Shown: positions 34,837 through 44,300 of the stretch, in pieces
Layout: every line of letters starts with the position of its first letter
Position numbering within the stretch: position 1 is the first letter of the stretch
Source of the DNA: CAVWSM01 sp963757805
GTDB taxonomy: Bacteria > Actinomycetota > Actinomycetes > Jiangellales > Jiangellaceae
Assembly: GCA_963757805.1 (NCBI GenBank)
Contig: CAVWSM010000014.1
Coordinates: 116,561 to 180,560 of the forward strand
Length of the DNA stretch: 64,000 bases
Reading direction: 5' to 3'
The notes under the pieces: model-generated
What the model was told of the DNA's origin: nothing
Seen by the model: the letters and a program-made list of their open reading frames with translations, nothing else
Database searches by the model: none
Made by a program: the position numbers and the translations under genes

Positions 34837-36203
34837 GGGCGAGCGCGGACACGCGTGCCTAGCACGAGCGTCGCGACGAGGACAGCGCAGGCAATCCCGA
34901 GACCGAGTTCCGGGAAGAGCGGCAACGCGATGCCAACGCCGCCGCCGATGACCCAGGCCAGCTGGAGCAGCGTCTCGGAGCGCGCGAATGCGGAAGTGCG
35001 CACGGCCTCCGGGACGTCGGTCTGGATCACGGCGTCGAGGCAGAGCTTGGCAAGCTGCTGCGCAAGCCCGGCCACGAGCGCGACGATTACTAAGGTGGCG
35101 AGCCCCCACAACAGGGCTGCGAGCAGGGCCGCCACAGCGGCGAGCAGCACGCAGCCGTACACCAGGCGCTCAGGGTGGCGCGCCTTGAGCACGGACATGA
35201 GGCCGGTGCCGGCCGTGCTGCCGACTGCGGCGGCGACCGCGGCGACACCGATTGCGACGACGTCGCTGAGCCCGCCCACAGGGTCGTTGCGCAGCTCGAA
35301 GGCGAGGAACAACGTCAAGAACCCGGAGAACCAGCGCAGTCCGGCGTTTCCCCGCAATGCGCGGACGATGGTCGGCCCGACCTGGACCCGCCTCCCCCGC
35401 CGCAAGCCCGCCGCTGCGGGCAGCAGCCCCGCCTCCTGCTCGCCCTCATTGGAGTCGATCCGGCCCGGAAGCCGGATCGAGAGCACAGTCGCGACCACGA
35501 AGACGACAAAGGCCAGCCGCAGGACCCACTCCGGTCCGAACCACGAGACGCCGATCCCGATCGGCGCGGCCACCGCGAGCCCCGCGACCGCAGCCAGTGC
35601 GAGCCGGGAGTTGGCCGTGACGAGCCCGACGTCGTCCGGCAGCACTCGGGGAACGGCCGCGGACCGCGTGACGCCATAGGCGCGGGAGCTGACGAGCACG
35701 AGCAGTGCTGCCGGGTAGAGGGACAAGGTTTCGTCCTGCACAGCTCCGGCCATCACCCAGCAGAGGAAGGCACGAATCGCCATGGTCGCGCCGATCGCCC
35801 AACGGCGGCCCCGACGAAAACGGTCGAGGAACGGCCCGATGATCGGAGCCACGATCGCGAACGGCGCCATGGTGAGTACGAGATAGAGCGCAACGCGGCC
35901 GCGCGCGTCATCGCTTGGCACTGAGAAGAACAATGTCCCGGCTAGGGCAACGCTGACCAACGCGTCACCCGCCGCGTTGACCACATGCAACTCGATGAGT
36001 CGGGCGAGGCCGCTCTCTCCGGCGCCCTGAGCATGGGTCGCGCGCCGGACCCGGCGGGCAGTGGAGCCTGCCGCTCGCGATGTCGCGCTGGCGGCGCGTG
36101 CCGCCATCGCGGCGCTGCGGCGCAGCCGTGAGGCGTCCTCGGGCGGCGCGTTGCCGGGCGCGGCGGTGCTCGCCGACCGCTGCGACCTCGGCTCCTCCGC
36201 CAC
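34833..36203 (-). CDS. MFS transporter
   Basis: 456 aa from GTG 36203. After a basic, Ala-rich cytosolic tail of about 65 residues come 10-12 transmembrane segments (VSVALAGTLFFSVP, YLVLTMAPFAIVAPIIGPFLDRFRRGRRW with an MFS loop, LRLAFVVFVVATVLSIRL, LVIVALVAGLAQQLAKL, IGGGVGIALPLFPELGLGI). Likely proton-coupled export of small molecules; substrate unknown. Part of a conserved actinobacterial neighbourhood of CSD, MFS, DUF3027 and sacsin-like genes. Confidence 0.8.
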   Translation of the reverse strand: MAEEPRSQRSASTAAPGNAPPEDASRLRRSAAMAARAASATSRAAGSTARRVRRATHAQGAGESGLARLIELHVVNAAGDALVSVALAGTLFFSVPSDDARGRVALYLVLTMAPFAIVAPIIGPFLDRFRRGRRWAIGATMAIRAFLCWVMAGAVQDETLSLYPAALLVLVSSRAYGVTRSAAVPRVLPDDVGLVTANSRLALAAVAGLAVAAPIGIGVSWFGPEWVLRLAFVVFVVATVLSIRLPGRIDSNEGEQEAGLLPAAAGLRRGRRVQVGPTIVRALRGNAGLRWFSGFLTLFLAFELRNDPVGGLSDVVAIGVAAVAAAVGSTAGTGLMSVLKARHPERLVYGCVLLAAVAALLAALLWGLATLVIVALVAGLAQQLAKLCLDAVIQTDVPEAVRTSAFARSETLLQLAWVIGGGVGIALPLFPELGLGIACAVLVATLVLGTRVRARP

Positions 36204-36308
36204 ACCCCTATCCTGCCCAACCTGACGGCCTATCGCCGTGGCCCCATCGCACGGAGTGCGCAAGTTGGCATTTCGTTCCAGGCTCGGAGTTTGCGAGAAT
36301 CACGCCTC

Positions 36309-37139
36309 GTGAGTGCAGCGACGCGTACGGCCGACCCCTCCCGGTCCAGCCGACGCGCGTCCGCCACCAAGGCCGACGCCGCCGCGCTGGACGCCGTTGA
36401 CCTCGCTCGGGCCGCGGCCGAGGAGGTCGCTGGTGCCGACCAGGTCGGCGACTACCTCGGGAACCACGTCGAAGGCGAGCGTGTCGTCACGCACCTGTTC
36501 GCCAGCTCGACACCGGGCTACATCGGGTGGCGGTGGAGCGTCACGCTCGCCCGCGCCAGCCGATCCAAGGTCGTCACCGTCAGCGAGGTGCTGCTGCTGC
36601 CGGGCGCCGACGCGCTGCTGGCCCCCGCCTGGGTGCCATGGGACGAGCGCGTGCGCCCCGGCGACCTCGGCCCGGGCGACCTGCTCCCGACAAGCCTCGA
36701 CGATCCGCGGCTTGTCCCCGGCTACACCGGCGCCGACGAGGGCACCCCAGACTCCGACGAGATCGCCGCGGTCGCCTACGAGCTCGGGCTCGGCCGCGAG
36801 CTCGTCCTCTCGGTCGAGGGTCGCGACGAGGCAGCCGACCGTTGGCACGCCGGTGAGGGCGGCCCCGACGCCGCCATCGCTCAGGCCGCACCCGCGCACT
36901 GCGTGACCTGCGGTTTCCTCGTGCGGCTCGGCGGGCCGCTCGCGCAGGCATTTGGCGTCTGTGCCAACGAGATGTCCCCGAGCGACGGCCGCGCGGTGTC
37001 CTACGACCACGGCTGCGGCGCGCACTCCTCGGTTCGCATGCCAACACCCGGCCAGGAGTCCGGGACTGTGCTCGACACCCTGGGCAGCGACCCACTGGGC
37101 GCCCTGCCCGACACCGATTCGGGGCCCGGCCACGCCTGA
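36309..37139 (+). CDS. DUF3027 family protein
   Basis: 276 aa from GTG 36309. DARAAAEEVAGADQVGDYLG-like start, then GYIGWRWSVTLARASRSKVVTVSEVLLLPG, VPWDERVRPGDLGPGDLLPT and a C-terminal CVTCGFLVRLGGPLAQAFGVCANE with three Cys and SPSDGRAVSYDHGCGAHSS, a likely zinc site. The family is near-universal in high-GC actinobacteria and uncharacterised. Divergent from the MFS gene; the sacsin-like gene begins within about 50 bp of its stop. Confidence 0.85.
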   Translation: MSAATRTADPSRSSRRASATKADAAALDAVDLARAAAEEVAGADQVGDYLGNHVEGERVVTHLFASSTPGYIGWRWSVTLARASRSKVVTVSEVLLLPGADALLAPAWVPWDERVRPGDLGPGDLLPTSLDDPRLVPGYTGADEGTPDSDEIAAVAYELGLGRELVLSVEGRDEAADRWHAGEGGPDAAIAQAAPAHCVTCGFLVRLGGPLAQAFGVCANEMSPSDGRAVSYDHGCGAHSSVRMPTPGQESGTVLDTLGSDPLGALPDTDSGPGHA

Positions 37140-37185
37140 GCGGAGATCGGTCGACCCCTTCGGGACTGAGGCGCTGCGGGCGCGC

Positions 37186-40098
37186 GTGCTTGCGGCTTGG
37201 TCTGCCTCGCCCGCGCGGTTCCGGGAGGACGCCAACGCGGAAGAGGATCTAGTCCGCGGTGGCTACCGCGACCGGGTCGTCATCGAGCTCGCGCAGAACG
37301 CCGCCGACGCCGCCGCTCGCGCCGGTGCTCCGGGGCGGCTGTTGCTGCGTCTTGCCGACGGTGTGCTCGTTTCAGCCAACACTGGTGCACCCCTTGATGC
37401 GGCGGGTGTCGAGAGCTTGTCGACGCTGCGGGCCTCTGCAAAGCGCGACGAGCCCGGCAGCGTGGGCCGCTTCGGGGTGGGGTTCGCTGCGGTCCTCGCG
37501 GTGAGCGACGAGCCGTCGGTGCACTCGGCCAGCGGCGCGGTGCGCTGGTCACGAGGCGCCGCGGTGGCGGCGGCTGCGTCGATGCCCGAGCTCGAGCCGG
37601 AAGTCGCCCGCCGTGGCGACGCCGTCCCGGTGCTGCGGCTGCCATTCCCGGTCGAGCCGGCCCTGATCGCGAGCTACGACACCGTCGTCCGCGTGCCCTT
37701 GCGCGATGGCCCCGCGCAGGGGCTCGTCCGCCGCCTGCTGGCGTGGATCGACGATGCCCTGCTGCTCACGCTGCCCACCCTGAGCGAGGTGGTCGTCGAG
37801 GTCGAGGGGCACGTACGCGTGCTGCGTGCGCGGGCCGATGGCCAGCATGTCGTCGTCAGCGAGGCCGAACGCTCGACGCGCTGGCTCCGCGGGGAGCGGT
37901 CCGGGCCGCTCGACCCGGCGCTCCTCGCCGACCGCCCGGTCGAGGAGCGGGAGCGTCCATGGTGGTCTGTCCTTGCCGCAGTCCCCGTCGACGCAGGCGG
38001 CCGCCCGCAGCCGCTGCCCGCGACGACGCCGCGCGTGCTGCATGCGCCCACCCCGACCGACGAGCCGCTGTCGCTGCCGGCGCTCCTCGTGGCCTCGCTG
38101 CCGTTGGACCCGACCAGGAGGCACGCAGCACCAGGCGCCGCCCGCGACTTCATCGTGGCTCGGCTTGGCGAGGCCTACGCCGACCTTGTGGCCCAGCTGC
38201 CCGCCAATCCAGCCATGCTCGACCTGGTGCCCCCGCCGCTCGCCGCCGGCGCGCTGGACGGCCAGCTGGGTCGCGTCGTCCTCGACGCACTGCGCGACAC
38301 CCCGATGCTGGCCGCTGCCGACGGTGCCGTGCGACTGCGGCCCTCGGAGGCCGTGACGGTGCCCGGTCTCGGCTCGGCTGCTGACCCGAGTGCTATCGGT
38401 CGCATCATCGCCGGACTGGTCGATCCGCGGTGGTCGCGGGTCGACGTGCTCGCGCGACTCGGAGTCACGGTCGCCTCACTCGACGATGTCGTCACGGACC
38501 TCGGCAGCCTGCGGCTGGCACCCGCAGACTGGCGCAACCTGTACGCCGCACTCGAGGGCACAGATCTGCAGGCGCTCGCCGCGCTGCCCGTACCCCTTGT
38601 CGACGGGCGCACGGTGCGAGGTCCGCGCGGCACGGTTCTTGGTGACGGGCCGCTTCCCAGCGGTCTCGTCGAGCTCGGGCTGCGCCTGGTGCACCCAGAC
38701 GCGGTGCATCCACTCCTGGCTCGACTCGGCGCCGAGGTCGCCTCGCCGCGGCGGTTGCTCACCGATCCGCTCGTGCGTGGGGCGGTCGTGGCAGGTGAGC
38801 CGGTTGCTGACGTCGTACTCTCACTCGTCGCCGACTCCGGAGCGACGCTGGCAGACGATCGCTGGCTGGCTGACCTACGGTTGCCACTGGCAAATGGCGA
38901 CTCGGCTGCGGCCGGGTCGCTCTACCTGCCCGGCTCACAGGTGCTCGCCTGGCTCGACCCCGCAGAGGTCGGCATCGTCGACGACGTGCTCGTACGACGG
39001 TGGGGTCCGGCAGTGCTGATTGCTGTCGGCGTACGCACCGACCTGCCCATCGTCCGCGAGGCCGACGTGCCCCTGGACGGGCAGGCCTGGCACGACCTCG
39101 ACGACGAGGACGGTTGGGTCGACGTCCTTCTGGCGCGCGTGCCCGATGGTCCGATCCCACCGTTGCTGTCGGAGCTGACCGCAGTGGGCGACCTTGATCT
39201 CGTACGCGACGAGGCCTGGCCAGCGGTGCTCGCTGCGTTGGCAAAGCCGCCCTACCGCGAGCTCGTCGTCAGTCCGGCTGTTGCACTCCTCGGCGATGGC
39301 GGCCGGGTACTGCTGCCGTCGTACACCCAGTGGTGGCTCTCTGTGCATGCCCGGGTCGACGGGTTGCCGCTCACCGATTTTCGGCTGCCCTCTGCCGACG
39401 CGGTCGTGGCTGCCTTGTGGGCGCCGCTCGCGGTCGCGGCCGACGAGCAATATCTGCGGACCCTCGGAGTGCGTGGCGACCTGTCGTCGATCATCGCCCA
39501 GCCGACGGGCAGCGACGCGGTGCTCGACAGGTTGGCCGACGAGACCGTCGACGTGACGGCGGCTCAACTACGCGAGGTCTATGCGGCACTAGCCGCCGCC
39601 GACCCGGAGGACGTCGCGCCGCCGGATCTCGTGCGTATCGCGAGCGGAGCCGGCACTCGAGTCGTCTCTGCCGCGCAGGCAGTCGTCGCTGACGGACCAC
39701 ACTGGGCGCAACTTCCCAGCGTCGCCCTCGTTGCGGCCGAAGCGAGCGTCGCCGAGGACCTGGCCGACGTGCTCGACCTGCCGCTGGCCGAGGAGCGGCT
39801 CGGGCTCAACGTCGCCGGTCGCGGAACAGTGACCGACGTGCCTGAAGTGGTGTTCCGGGTGTTGCCGGACGCGCCTAAGACGTACATCGAGCACGAGGAG
39901 CTGACCGTCGGCGGCCACGGCGTCGCATGGTGGGTATCCGACGGCAACGTCCACGCTTGCACGCTGGATGGGCTGGCCCGCGGGCTGGCGTGGGTCGCCG
40001 GCGCCTGGGACCGGCGGCTGCTCGTCGCCGAGGTGCTGCGCGATCCCGACGCGTTGGACGTCCTGCTCGCGGAGACGGCGTTCGATCGTCCTAGCTAG
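37186..40098 (+). CDS. Sacsin-type Hsp90-like ATPase protein
   Basis: About 970 aa. The N-terminal GHKL ATPase resembles Hsp90 and sacsin: VIELAQNAADAA (N-box), LSTLRASAKRD and SVGRFGVGFAAVLAV (lid and glycine loop). The long C-terminal part is helical, without a known domain, and probably has a chaperone-like role. Start is uncertain: family-like sequence begins at VDPFGTEAL (37150), where the codon is GTC; no ATG, GTG or TTG lies in frame close upstream, and the first standard start is GTG 37186, which would drop 12 conserved residues. The 3' end overlaps DUF2530 by 4 bp. Confidence 0.75.
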   Translation: MLAAWSASPARFREDANAEEDLVRGGYRDRVVIELAQNAADAAARAGAPGRLLLRLADGVLVSANTGAPLDAAGVESLSTLRASAKRDEPGSVGRFGVGFAAVLAVSDEPSVHSASGAVRWSRGAAVAAAASMPELEPEVARRGDAVPVLRLPFPVEPALIASYDTVVRVPLRDGPAQGLVRRLLAWIDDALLLTLPTLSEVVVEVEGHVRVLRARADGQHVVVSEAERSTRWLRGERSGPLDPALLADRPVEERERPWWSVLAAVPVDAGGRPQPLPATTPRVLHAPTPTDEPLSLPALLVASLPLDPTRRHAAPGAARDFIVARLGEAYADLVAQLPANPAMLDLVPPPLAAGALDGQLGRVVLDALRDTPMLAAADGAVRLRPSEAVTVPGLGSAADPSAIGRIIAGLVDPRWSRVDVLARLGVTVASLDDVVTDLGSLRLAPADWRNLYAALEGTDLQALAALPVPLVDGRTVRGPRGTVLGDGPLPSGLVELGLRLVHPDAVHPLLARLGAEVASPRRLLTDPLVRGAVVAGEPVADVVLSLVADSGATLADDRWLADLRLPLANGDSAAAGSLYLPGSQVLAWLDPAEVGIVDDVLVRRWGPAVLIAVGVRTDLPIVREADVPLDGQAWHDLDDEDGWVDVLLARVPDGPIPPLLSELTAVGDLDLVRDEAWPAVLAALAKPPYRELVVSPAVALLGDGGRVLLPSYTQWWLSVHARVDGLPLTDFRLPSADAVVAALWAPLAVAADEQYLRTLGVRGDLSSIIAQPTGSDAVLDRLADETVDVTAAQLREVYAALAAADPEDVAPPDLVRIASGAGTRVVSAAQAVVADGPHWAQLPSVALVAAEASVAEDLADVLDLPLAEERLGLNVAGRGTVTDVPEVVFRVLPDAPKTYIEHEELTVGGHGVAWWVSDGNVHACTLDGLARGLAWVAGAWDRRLLVAEVLRDPDALDVLLAETAFDRPS

Positions 40099-40385
40099 AC
40101 CTGATGGTGCTCGGCCTCGACCCGGCGTCGGGCCCGCGCGATCGCGTCCCGGCGATGACGGCAGTACTCCAGCCCGAGCAGCCCGAGTCCTGCCCCGGCA
40201 AGGCAGGTCCACAGCCACCATTCGCGGTCCTCGGCCCTGAGCGAGTCACGCTGGAAGACAAGGACTAGGAACGCGATGCTCCAGAGGACCGTGCCGATCG
40301 ACACCGTGCGAACGCCGTCGACGTCGACCGGGCGCAACGGCGACCGCCCGGAGATTGCTCCCCGTCGCTTGCGTCGCCCTGCCAT
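40095..40385 (-). CDS. DUF2530 family membrane protein
   Basis: 96 aa from ATG 40385; ATG 40391 is possible. Two transmembrane helices are clear (VSIGTVLWSIAFLVLVF; WWLWTCLAGAGLGLLGLEY), and the WWLWTCLAGAGLGLLG block identifies DUF2530. A basic N-terminus (GRRKRRG) and basic C-terminus face the cytosol. Function unknown. Convergent with the sacsin-like gene. Confidence 0.8.
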   Translation of the reverse strand: MAGRRKRRGAISGRSPLRPVDVDGVRTVSIGTVLWSIAFLVLVFQRDSLRAEDREWWLWTCLAGAGLGLLGLEYCRHRRDAIARARRRVEAEHHQV

Positions 40386-40466
40386 GGACACAGGCTAACT
40401 GCTGTCGAGTTATCGCTTGGTCGTGCCTCTTCCATGCGCTGTACCCGGCTGCGATGATCCCCCGTC

Positions 40467-40541
40467 ATGTGGGTCGTCACCACGCTGTTCGTCGTCTACT
40501 CCGCCTTCGACCCGATTCGGCAGGTCCTCGGCGTCGACTGA
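40467..40541 (+). CDS. Possible 24-aa hydrophobic peptide
   Basis: ATG 40467 opens MWVVTTLFVVYSAFDPIRQV, then LGVD and a stop. It could be a small membrane peptide or the stub of a larger gene cut short 35 bp before the 66-bp repeat, as happens at the other copy of that repeat. No convincing Shine-Dalgarno. Low confidence. Confidence 0.2.
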   Translation: MWVVTTLFVVYSAFDPIRQVLGVD

Positions 40542-40575
40542 GCTCGCCACCCCTGACGCCGCCACCACCAGGATC

Positions 40576-40641
40576 TCCCCCGCACCACCAGGGCTTCAGG
40601 CCTAGTCACGCGGGGGAGCACCTGCTGAACGTGGTCATTCC
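40576..40641 (+). repeat. 66-bp dispersed repeat, copy B
   Basis: Second copy of the element at 2431-2496 in the same orientation. TCCCCCGC (40576-40583) pairs with GCGGGGGA (40610-40617), followed by the conserved CACCTGCTGAACGTGGTC. It lies between DUF2530 and marR. No target-site duplication is evident around either copy. Confidence 0.7.
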
Positions 40642-40652
40642 ACCCCACCCAA

Positions 40653-40673
40653 CTCGTTAGCAGAGGTAATGAG
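40653..40673. promoter_or_regulatory. MarR-type operator
   Basis: CTCGTTA (40653-40659) and TAATGAG (40667-40673) form a 7-7-7 dyad with one mismatch, ending 2 bp before the marR ATG; GAGG inside it can serve as the ribosome site. Size and position fit autorepression by the MarR protein. Confidence 0.5.
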
Positions 40674-40675
40674 TT

Positions 40676-41125
40676 ATGCTAAAGAACGTGCTCCCCACCC
40701 CTGTACGCAGTGACTCCGCGCTCGCGAGCGCGCTGCGGTTCTCGGTGCAGCGACTGGTGCGGCGGTTGCGCAGCGAGCGACCTGAGAGCGGCCTCACGCT
40801 CAACCAGCTCTCTGCGATGGCCTGCCTGCAAAGCCGCGGGGCGCTCACGATCGGCGACCTGGCCCAGGCCGAGAAGGTCCAGCCGCCGTCGATGACGCGC
40901 ACCGTCACGTCCCTCGTCGAGCTTGGGTACGTGACACGTGCCGCGGCTGAGACCGATCGTCGCCAGGTGCTGGTCGCGCTGACCGACGCCGGAGCCGAGC
41001 TGCTCGCCGACGACCGCCGCCGGCGTGACGCATGGCTTGCGCAACGGCTCCGCGAGCTCACCGCTGACGAACGAGATCTCCTGCGCCGCGCGGCGCCGAT
41101 CCTGGAAAGGCTGGCCATAGCTTGA
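40676..41125 (+). CDS. MarR-family transcriptional regulator
   Basis: 149 aa winged-helix dimer. LTLNQLSAMACLQSRGALTIGDLAQAEKVQPPSMTRTVTSL is the DNA-recognition region and DRRQVLVALTDAG the wing. The MFS gene starts in its stop codon (TTGA overlap), so the regulator and exporter are one operon, presumably induced by an exported compound. A dyad directly before the start suggests autoregulation. Confidence 0.9.
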   Translation: MLKNVLPTPVRSDSALASALRFSVQRLVRRLRSERPESGLTLNQLSAMACLQSRGALTIGDLAQAEKVQPPSMTRTVTSLVELGYVTRAAAETDRRQVLVALTDAGAELLADDRRRRDAWLAQRLRELTADERDLLRRAAPILERLAIA

Positions 41126-42396
41126 GTCAGACGTTCCGATCGCTGCACCACCGCAACTACCGGCTCTACTGGTCGGGCATGGTGGTCAGCAACATCGGAA
41201 CCTGGATGCAGCGGGTCGCCCAGGACTGGCTCGTCCTCCAGCTGACTGCCGGGAGCGCTGCTGCGCTCGGTATCACCACCGGCCTGCAGTTCCTGCCGAT
41301 GCTGCTCACTCCGCTGGGCGGTCTCCTTGCCGACCGCGTCTCCAAGATCAAAATCCTGCGTGCCACTCAGGTGGCACTGGCCGTGCTCGCCCTCGTCCAG
41401 GGTGCTCTGACCCTTTCCGGCGCCGTCCAGGTGTGGCATGTCTACCTGCTCGCGTTCCTGCTCGGCGTCGTCAACGCGGTCGACACGCCCTCCCGGCAGT
41501 CGCTGGCGGCTGAGCTCGTTCCCATCGAGGATCTGCCCAACGCGGTCAGCCTCAACAGCGCCTCCTTTCAGTCAGCCCGCATCGTCGGTCCCGGCGTCGC
41601 CGGCTTGCTGATCACGCTCGTCGGCACCGGCTGGGTCTTCGTCCTCAACGCGTTCACGTTCCTCGGCCCGCTGCTGGCGCTCGTACGCATCCGCGATGCC
41701 GCGCCGCCCCGCAGCAAGGCCAAGGACGGCGGCGGGCTCCGGGCTGGACTTGCTTATGTCCGCTCCCGGCCGGACCTGCAGCTGGTCATGGGGGTGGTGT
41801 TCTTCGTCGGCACGTTCGGGCTCAACTTCCAGATGACGATGGCGCTGATGGCGACAGAGGTCTATGGCAAGGGCGCCCGCGAGTTTGGCCTGCTCGGGTC
41901 GATCATGGCCGTGGGCAGCCTCACCGGCGCGCTGCTGGCCGCGCGGAGAGGGCGAGTCGGCTATCGGTTCGTGGTCGCCGCCGCGCTGCTGTTCGGCGGC
42001 GTCGAGATCCTGGCCGGACTCATGCCGAGCTATCACACCTTTGCTATCGCGCTCGTGGTCGTCGGGCTGACCGCCCTCACGCTCATGACCGCGGCCAACA
42101 GTTATGTCCAGGCCAGCGCCGATCCCGGCATGCGCGGCCGGGTGATGTCGATCTACCTGCTGGTGTTCATGGGTGGCTCGCCCGTCGGAGCGCCGCTGAT
42201 CGGCTGGGTCGCGGAGCATCTCGGCGCCCGCTGGTCGATCGCCGGCGGCGGTCTCATCACGGCACTTGGCACGATCGCCGTGACCGCCCTGTTCGCCGCT
42301 CGCAGCGGCCTCGAGCTGCGGCCGCAGCGCTGGCGCCTGCGCACAGCGCACCGCTTGGCCGAGACCGAACTCGAAGAGGCCGCGCAGCCGGCCTGA
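41122..42396 (+). CDS. MFS exporter (EntS-like) paired with MarR
   Basis: 424 aa, TTG start overlapping the marR stop. About 11-12 transmembrane helices; start FRSLHHRNYRLYWSGMVVSNIGTWMQRVAQDWLVL is typical of the EntS/enterobactin-exporter-like DHA3 group, with the MFS loop GGLLADRVSKIKILR. Likely exports a drug-like or siderophore-like molecule. The basic C-terminal tail is cytosolic. Confidence 0.87.
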   Translation: MSQTFRSLHHRNYRLYWSGMVVSNIGTWMQRVAQDWLVLQLTAGSAAALGITTGLQFLPMLLTPLGGLLADRVSKIKILRATQVALAVLALVQGALTLSGAVQVWHVYLLAFLLGVVNAVDTPSRQSLAAELVPIEDLPNAVSLNSASFQSARIVGPGVAGLLITLVGTGWVFVLNAFTFLGPLLALVRIRDAAPPRSKAKDGGGLRAGLAYVRSRPDLQLVMGVVFFVGTFGLNFQMTMALMATEVYGKGAREFGLLGSIMAVGSLTGALLAARRGRVGYRFVVAAALLFGGVEILAGLMPSYHTFAIALVVVGLTALTLMTAANSYVQASADPGMRGRVMSIYLLVFMGGSPVGAPLIGWVAEHLGARWSIAGGGLITALGTIAVTALFAARSGLELRPQRWRLRTAHRLAETELEEAAQPA

Positions 42397-42457
42397 TCGG
42401 CCGCGCCGACGTCGCACCGCTGCGGCATGATCGACGGATGATGGGTGGCGCCGCTCG

Positions 42458-43027
42458 GTGAGGTTGTTCGTCGCCGTCTCCCCGTCCGCGGATGCGTTGG
42501 CCGATCTCGCGGAGGGCCTGGCCGCCGCTCAGACGCTCGACGCGGCCGGAGCACTTCGCTGGTCGCGACCAGAGACGTGGCATCTGACGCTGGCGTTTCT
42601 CGGCGAGGTGCCCGACGAGGATCTACCCACCCTGCGTGCGCGCCTGGAGCGGGCGGGCCGACGGCATGCGGAGCATGCCGTCGCGTTCCGCGGTGCCGGC
42701 AGGTTCGATGGCCGGGTCCTCTGGGTCGGTCTCGACGGTGCGCGCTCCGAGCTGCGGGCACTCGCCCAGTCGGTGCAAGCTGCTGTCCGCCGCAGCGGGA
42801 TCGCAGTCGAGGACCGCCCGTATCGCCCGCATCTGACGGTGGCTCGGGCAGCGTCACCGAGTGACTTGCGACCGTACGTGGAGGCGCTGCGCGGCTATTC
42901 CGGGCCGGCTTGGCCCGTACGTTCGTACGCGCTCATGCGCTCTCAGCTCGGTCAAGGCCCTGGCCGCTCAGCCCTGCACACGGTGCTCGAGACCTGGCCG
43001 CTGACCGGGCCGACCACACGCGGGTGA
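42458..43027 (+). CDS. thpR: RNA 2',3'-cyclic phosphodiesterase
   Basis: 189 aa 2H phosphoesterase. Two HxTx motifs, HLTL (His42) and HLTV (His125), form the active site that opens 2',3'-cyclic phosphates on RNA; older name 2'-5' RNA ligase. Start RLFVAVSPS is typical. GTG 42458 follows the MFS gene by 61 bp and the next MFS gene starts 16 bp after its stop, suggesting cotranscription with the latter. Confidence 0.9.
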   Translation: MRLFVAVSPSADALADLAEGLAAAQTLDAAGALRWSRPETWHLTLAFLGEVPDEDLPTLRARLERAGRRHAEHAVAFRGAGRFDGRVLWVGLDGARSELRALAQSVQAAVRRSGIAVEDRPYRPHLTVARAASPSDLRPYVEALRGYSGPAWPVRSYALMRSQLGQGPGRSALHTVLETWPLTGPTTRG

Positions 43028-43043
43028 GAGCATCGGGTCCCGT

Positions 43044-44276
43044 ATGCCTGCCTCCCACGCACCGACCCTCACCGCCGAGCGGCTGCGCCGCGCCGCAATC
43101 GCGACCGGTGCCGTCTTCGCCCTGAGCGGCCTGCTCCAGGGCACGTGGGTGTCTCGCATCCCGGCCCTGCGCGACGCCGTCGGCGCCACCGAGGCGGAGC
43201 TCGGCCGGGCACTCCTTGCCATGGGCATCGGGTCCTTGCTGTCGATGCCGCTCACCGGGCGGGTCGTGTCCCGATTTGGCAGCCGGATCGTCATCACGGG
43301 CACCGCTGTCGTCGCACTCACTGCTGTCGCACTGCTCGGCTTCTCGTCGTCGGTACTGGCGCTCAGTGGCGCCTTCGCGCTGTTTGGTTTCACCTACGGC
43401 GCGTGGGATGTCGCGATGAATGTCCACGGGCATGCCGTCGAGTCCCGCGCCGGCCGCGACTGGATGCCGCGCTACCACGCGATGTGGAGCATCGGCGCCA
43501 TGCTCGGTGCGGTGCTGGGCGTGGGTGCGGCTGCGCTCGAGGTGTCGGCCGGCGCGCAATTCCTCGCTGTTGCGATCGCTGTGTTGCCGCTGCTCCTCGC
43601 CGTGCTCGCCCTCTTCATCTCCGACCGGGCCACACCGGCGGCAGTTGCGGCGTCGGACGGCACGGCCGGCACACCGAAACGGCGCCGACTGCTCACACCT
43701 CGCTTGCTCGCCATCGGTGCGCTGACCCTCTGCGGCACGATCGCCGAGGGCGCGGCCGGCGACTGGCTGGCGCTGCTGCTCGCGGACGAGCGGGGCGCGT
43801 CGCAGGCCGCGGCTGCCACCGGCTTCACGGTGTTCGCGTTGGCCATGGGGGTAACACGGTTCGCCGGGCCGCAGATCATCGCCTGGCGCGGGCGCGAGAC
43901 CGCCCTGCGGGTAGCCGGCGTCGCCATGGCGCTGGGACTGGTGGCAACGCTCGCAGTGCCGGTGCTACCGGTGGCCTACGCCGGGGCACTGCTGTGGGGC
44001 CTCGGCGTCGCTCTGGTCTTCCCGGCGGCGATGAGTGCCGCTGGTGAGACGCCCGGCCGGTCAGCCGACGCCATCGCATTTGCCGCGACTCTCGGCTACG
44101 CGGCCATCCTGGTCGGCCCGCCACTGATCGGTTTGCTGGGTCACGAGATCGGCCTCGGCGCAGCTCTCTGGCTCGTGGCGCTGGCCGGCCTCGGGGTGTT
44201 CCTGCTCGCGCCGGCTGCCAGGGAGCGGCGAGCCGACGCACCGTTCCTTGGTGCGGAGGCGAGCGCGACAAATTGA
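43044..44276 (+). CDS. MFS transporter (YbjJ-like)
   Basis: 410 aa, 12 predicted helices. FALSGLLQGTWVSRIPALRDAVGATEAELGRALLAMGIGSLLSMPLTGRVVSRFGSR and TYGAWDVAMNVHGHAVE are typical of the YbjJ/fucose-permease-like group of MFS proteins. Substrate unknown. Starts 16 bp after thpR. Confidence 0.85.
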   Translation: MPASHAPTLTAERLRRAAIATGAVFALSGLLQGTWVSRIPALRDAVGATEAELGRALLAMGIGSLLSMPLTGRVVSRFGSRIVITGTAVVALTAVALLGFSSSVLALSGAFALFGFTYGAWDVAMNVHGHAVESRAGRDWMPRYHAMWSIGAMLGAVLGVGAAALEVSAGAQFLAVAIAVLPLLLAVLALFISDRATPAAVAASDGTAGTPKRRRLLTPRLLAIGALTLCGTIAEGAAGDWLALLLADERGASQAAAATGFTVFALAMGVTRFAGPQIIAWRGRETALRVAGVAMALGLVATLAVPVLPVAYAGALLWGLGVALVFPAAMSAAGETPGRSADAIAFAATLGYAAILVGPPLIGLLGHEIGLGAALWLVALAGLGVFLLAPAARERRADAPFLGAEASATN

Positions 44277-44300
44277 CACGCGCGGCGTGCCTTAAGGCCG

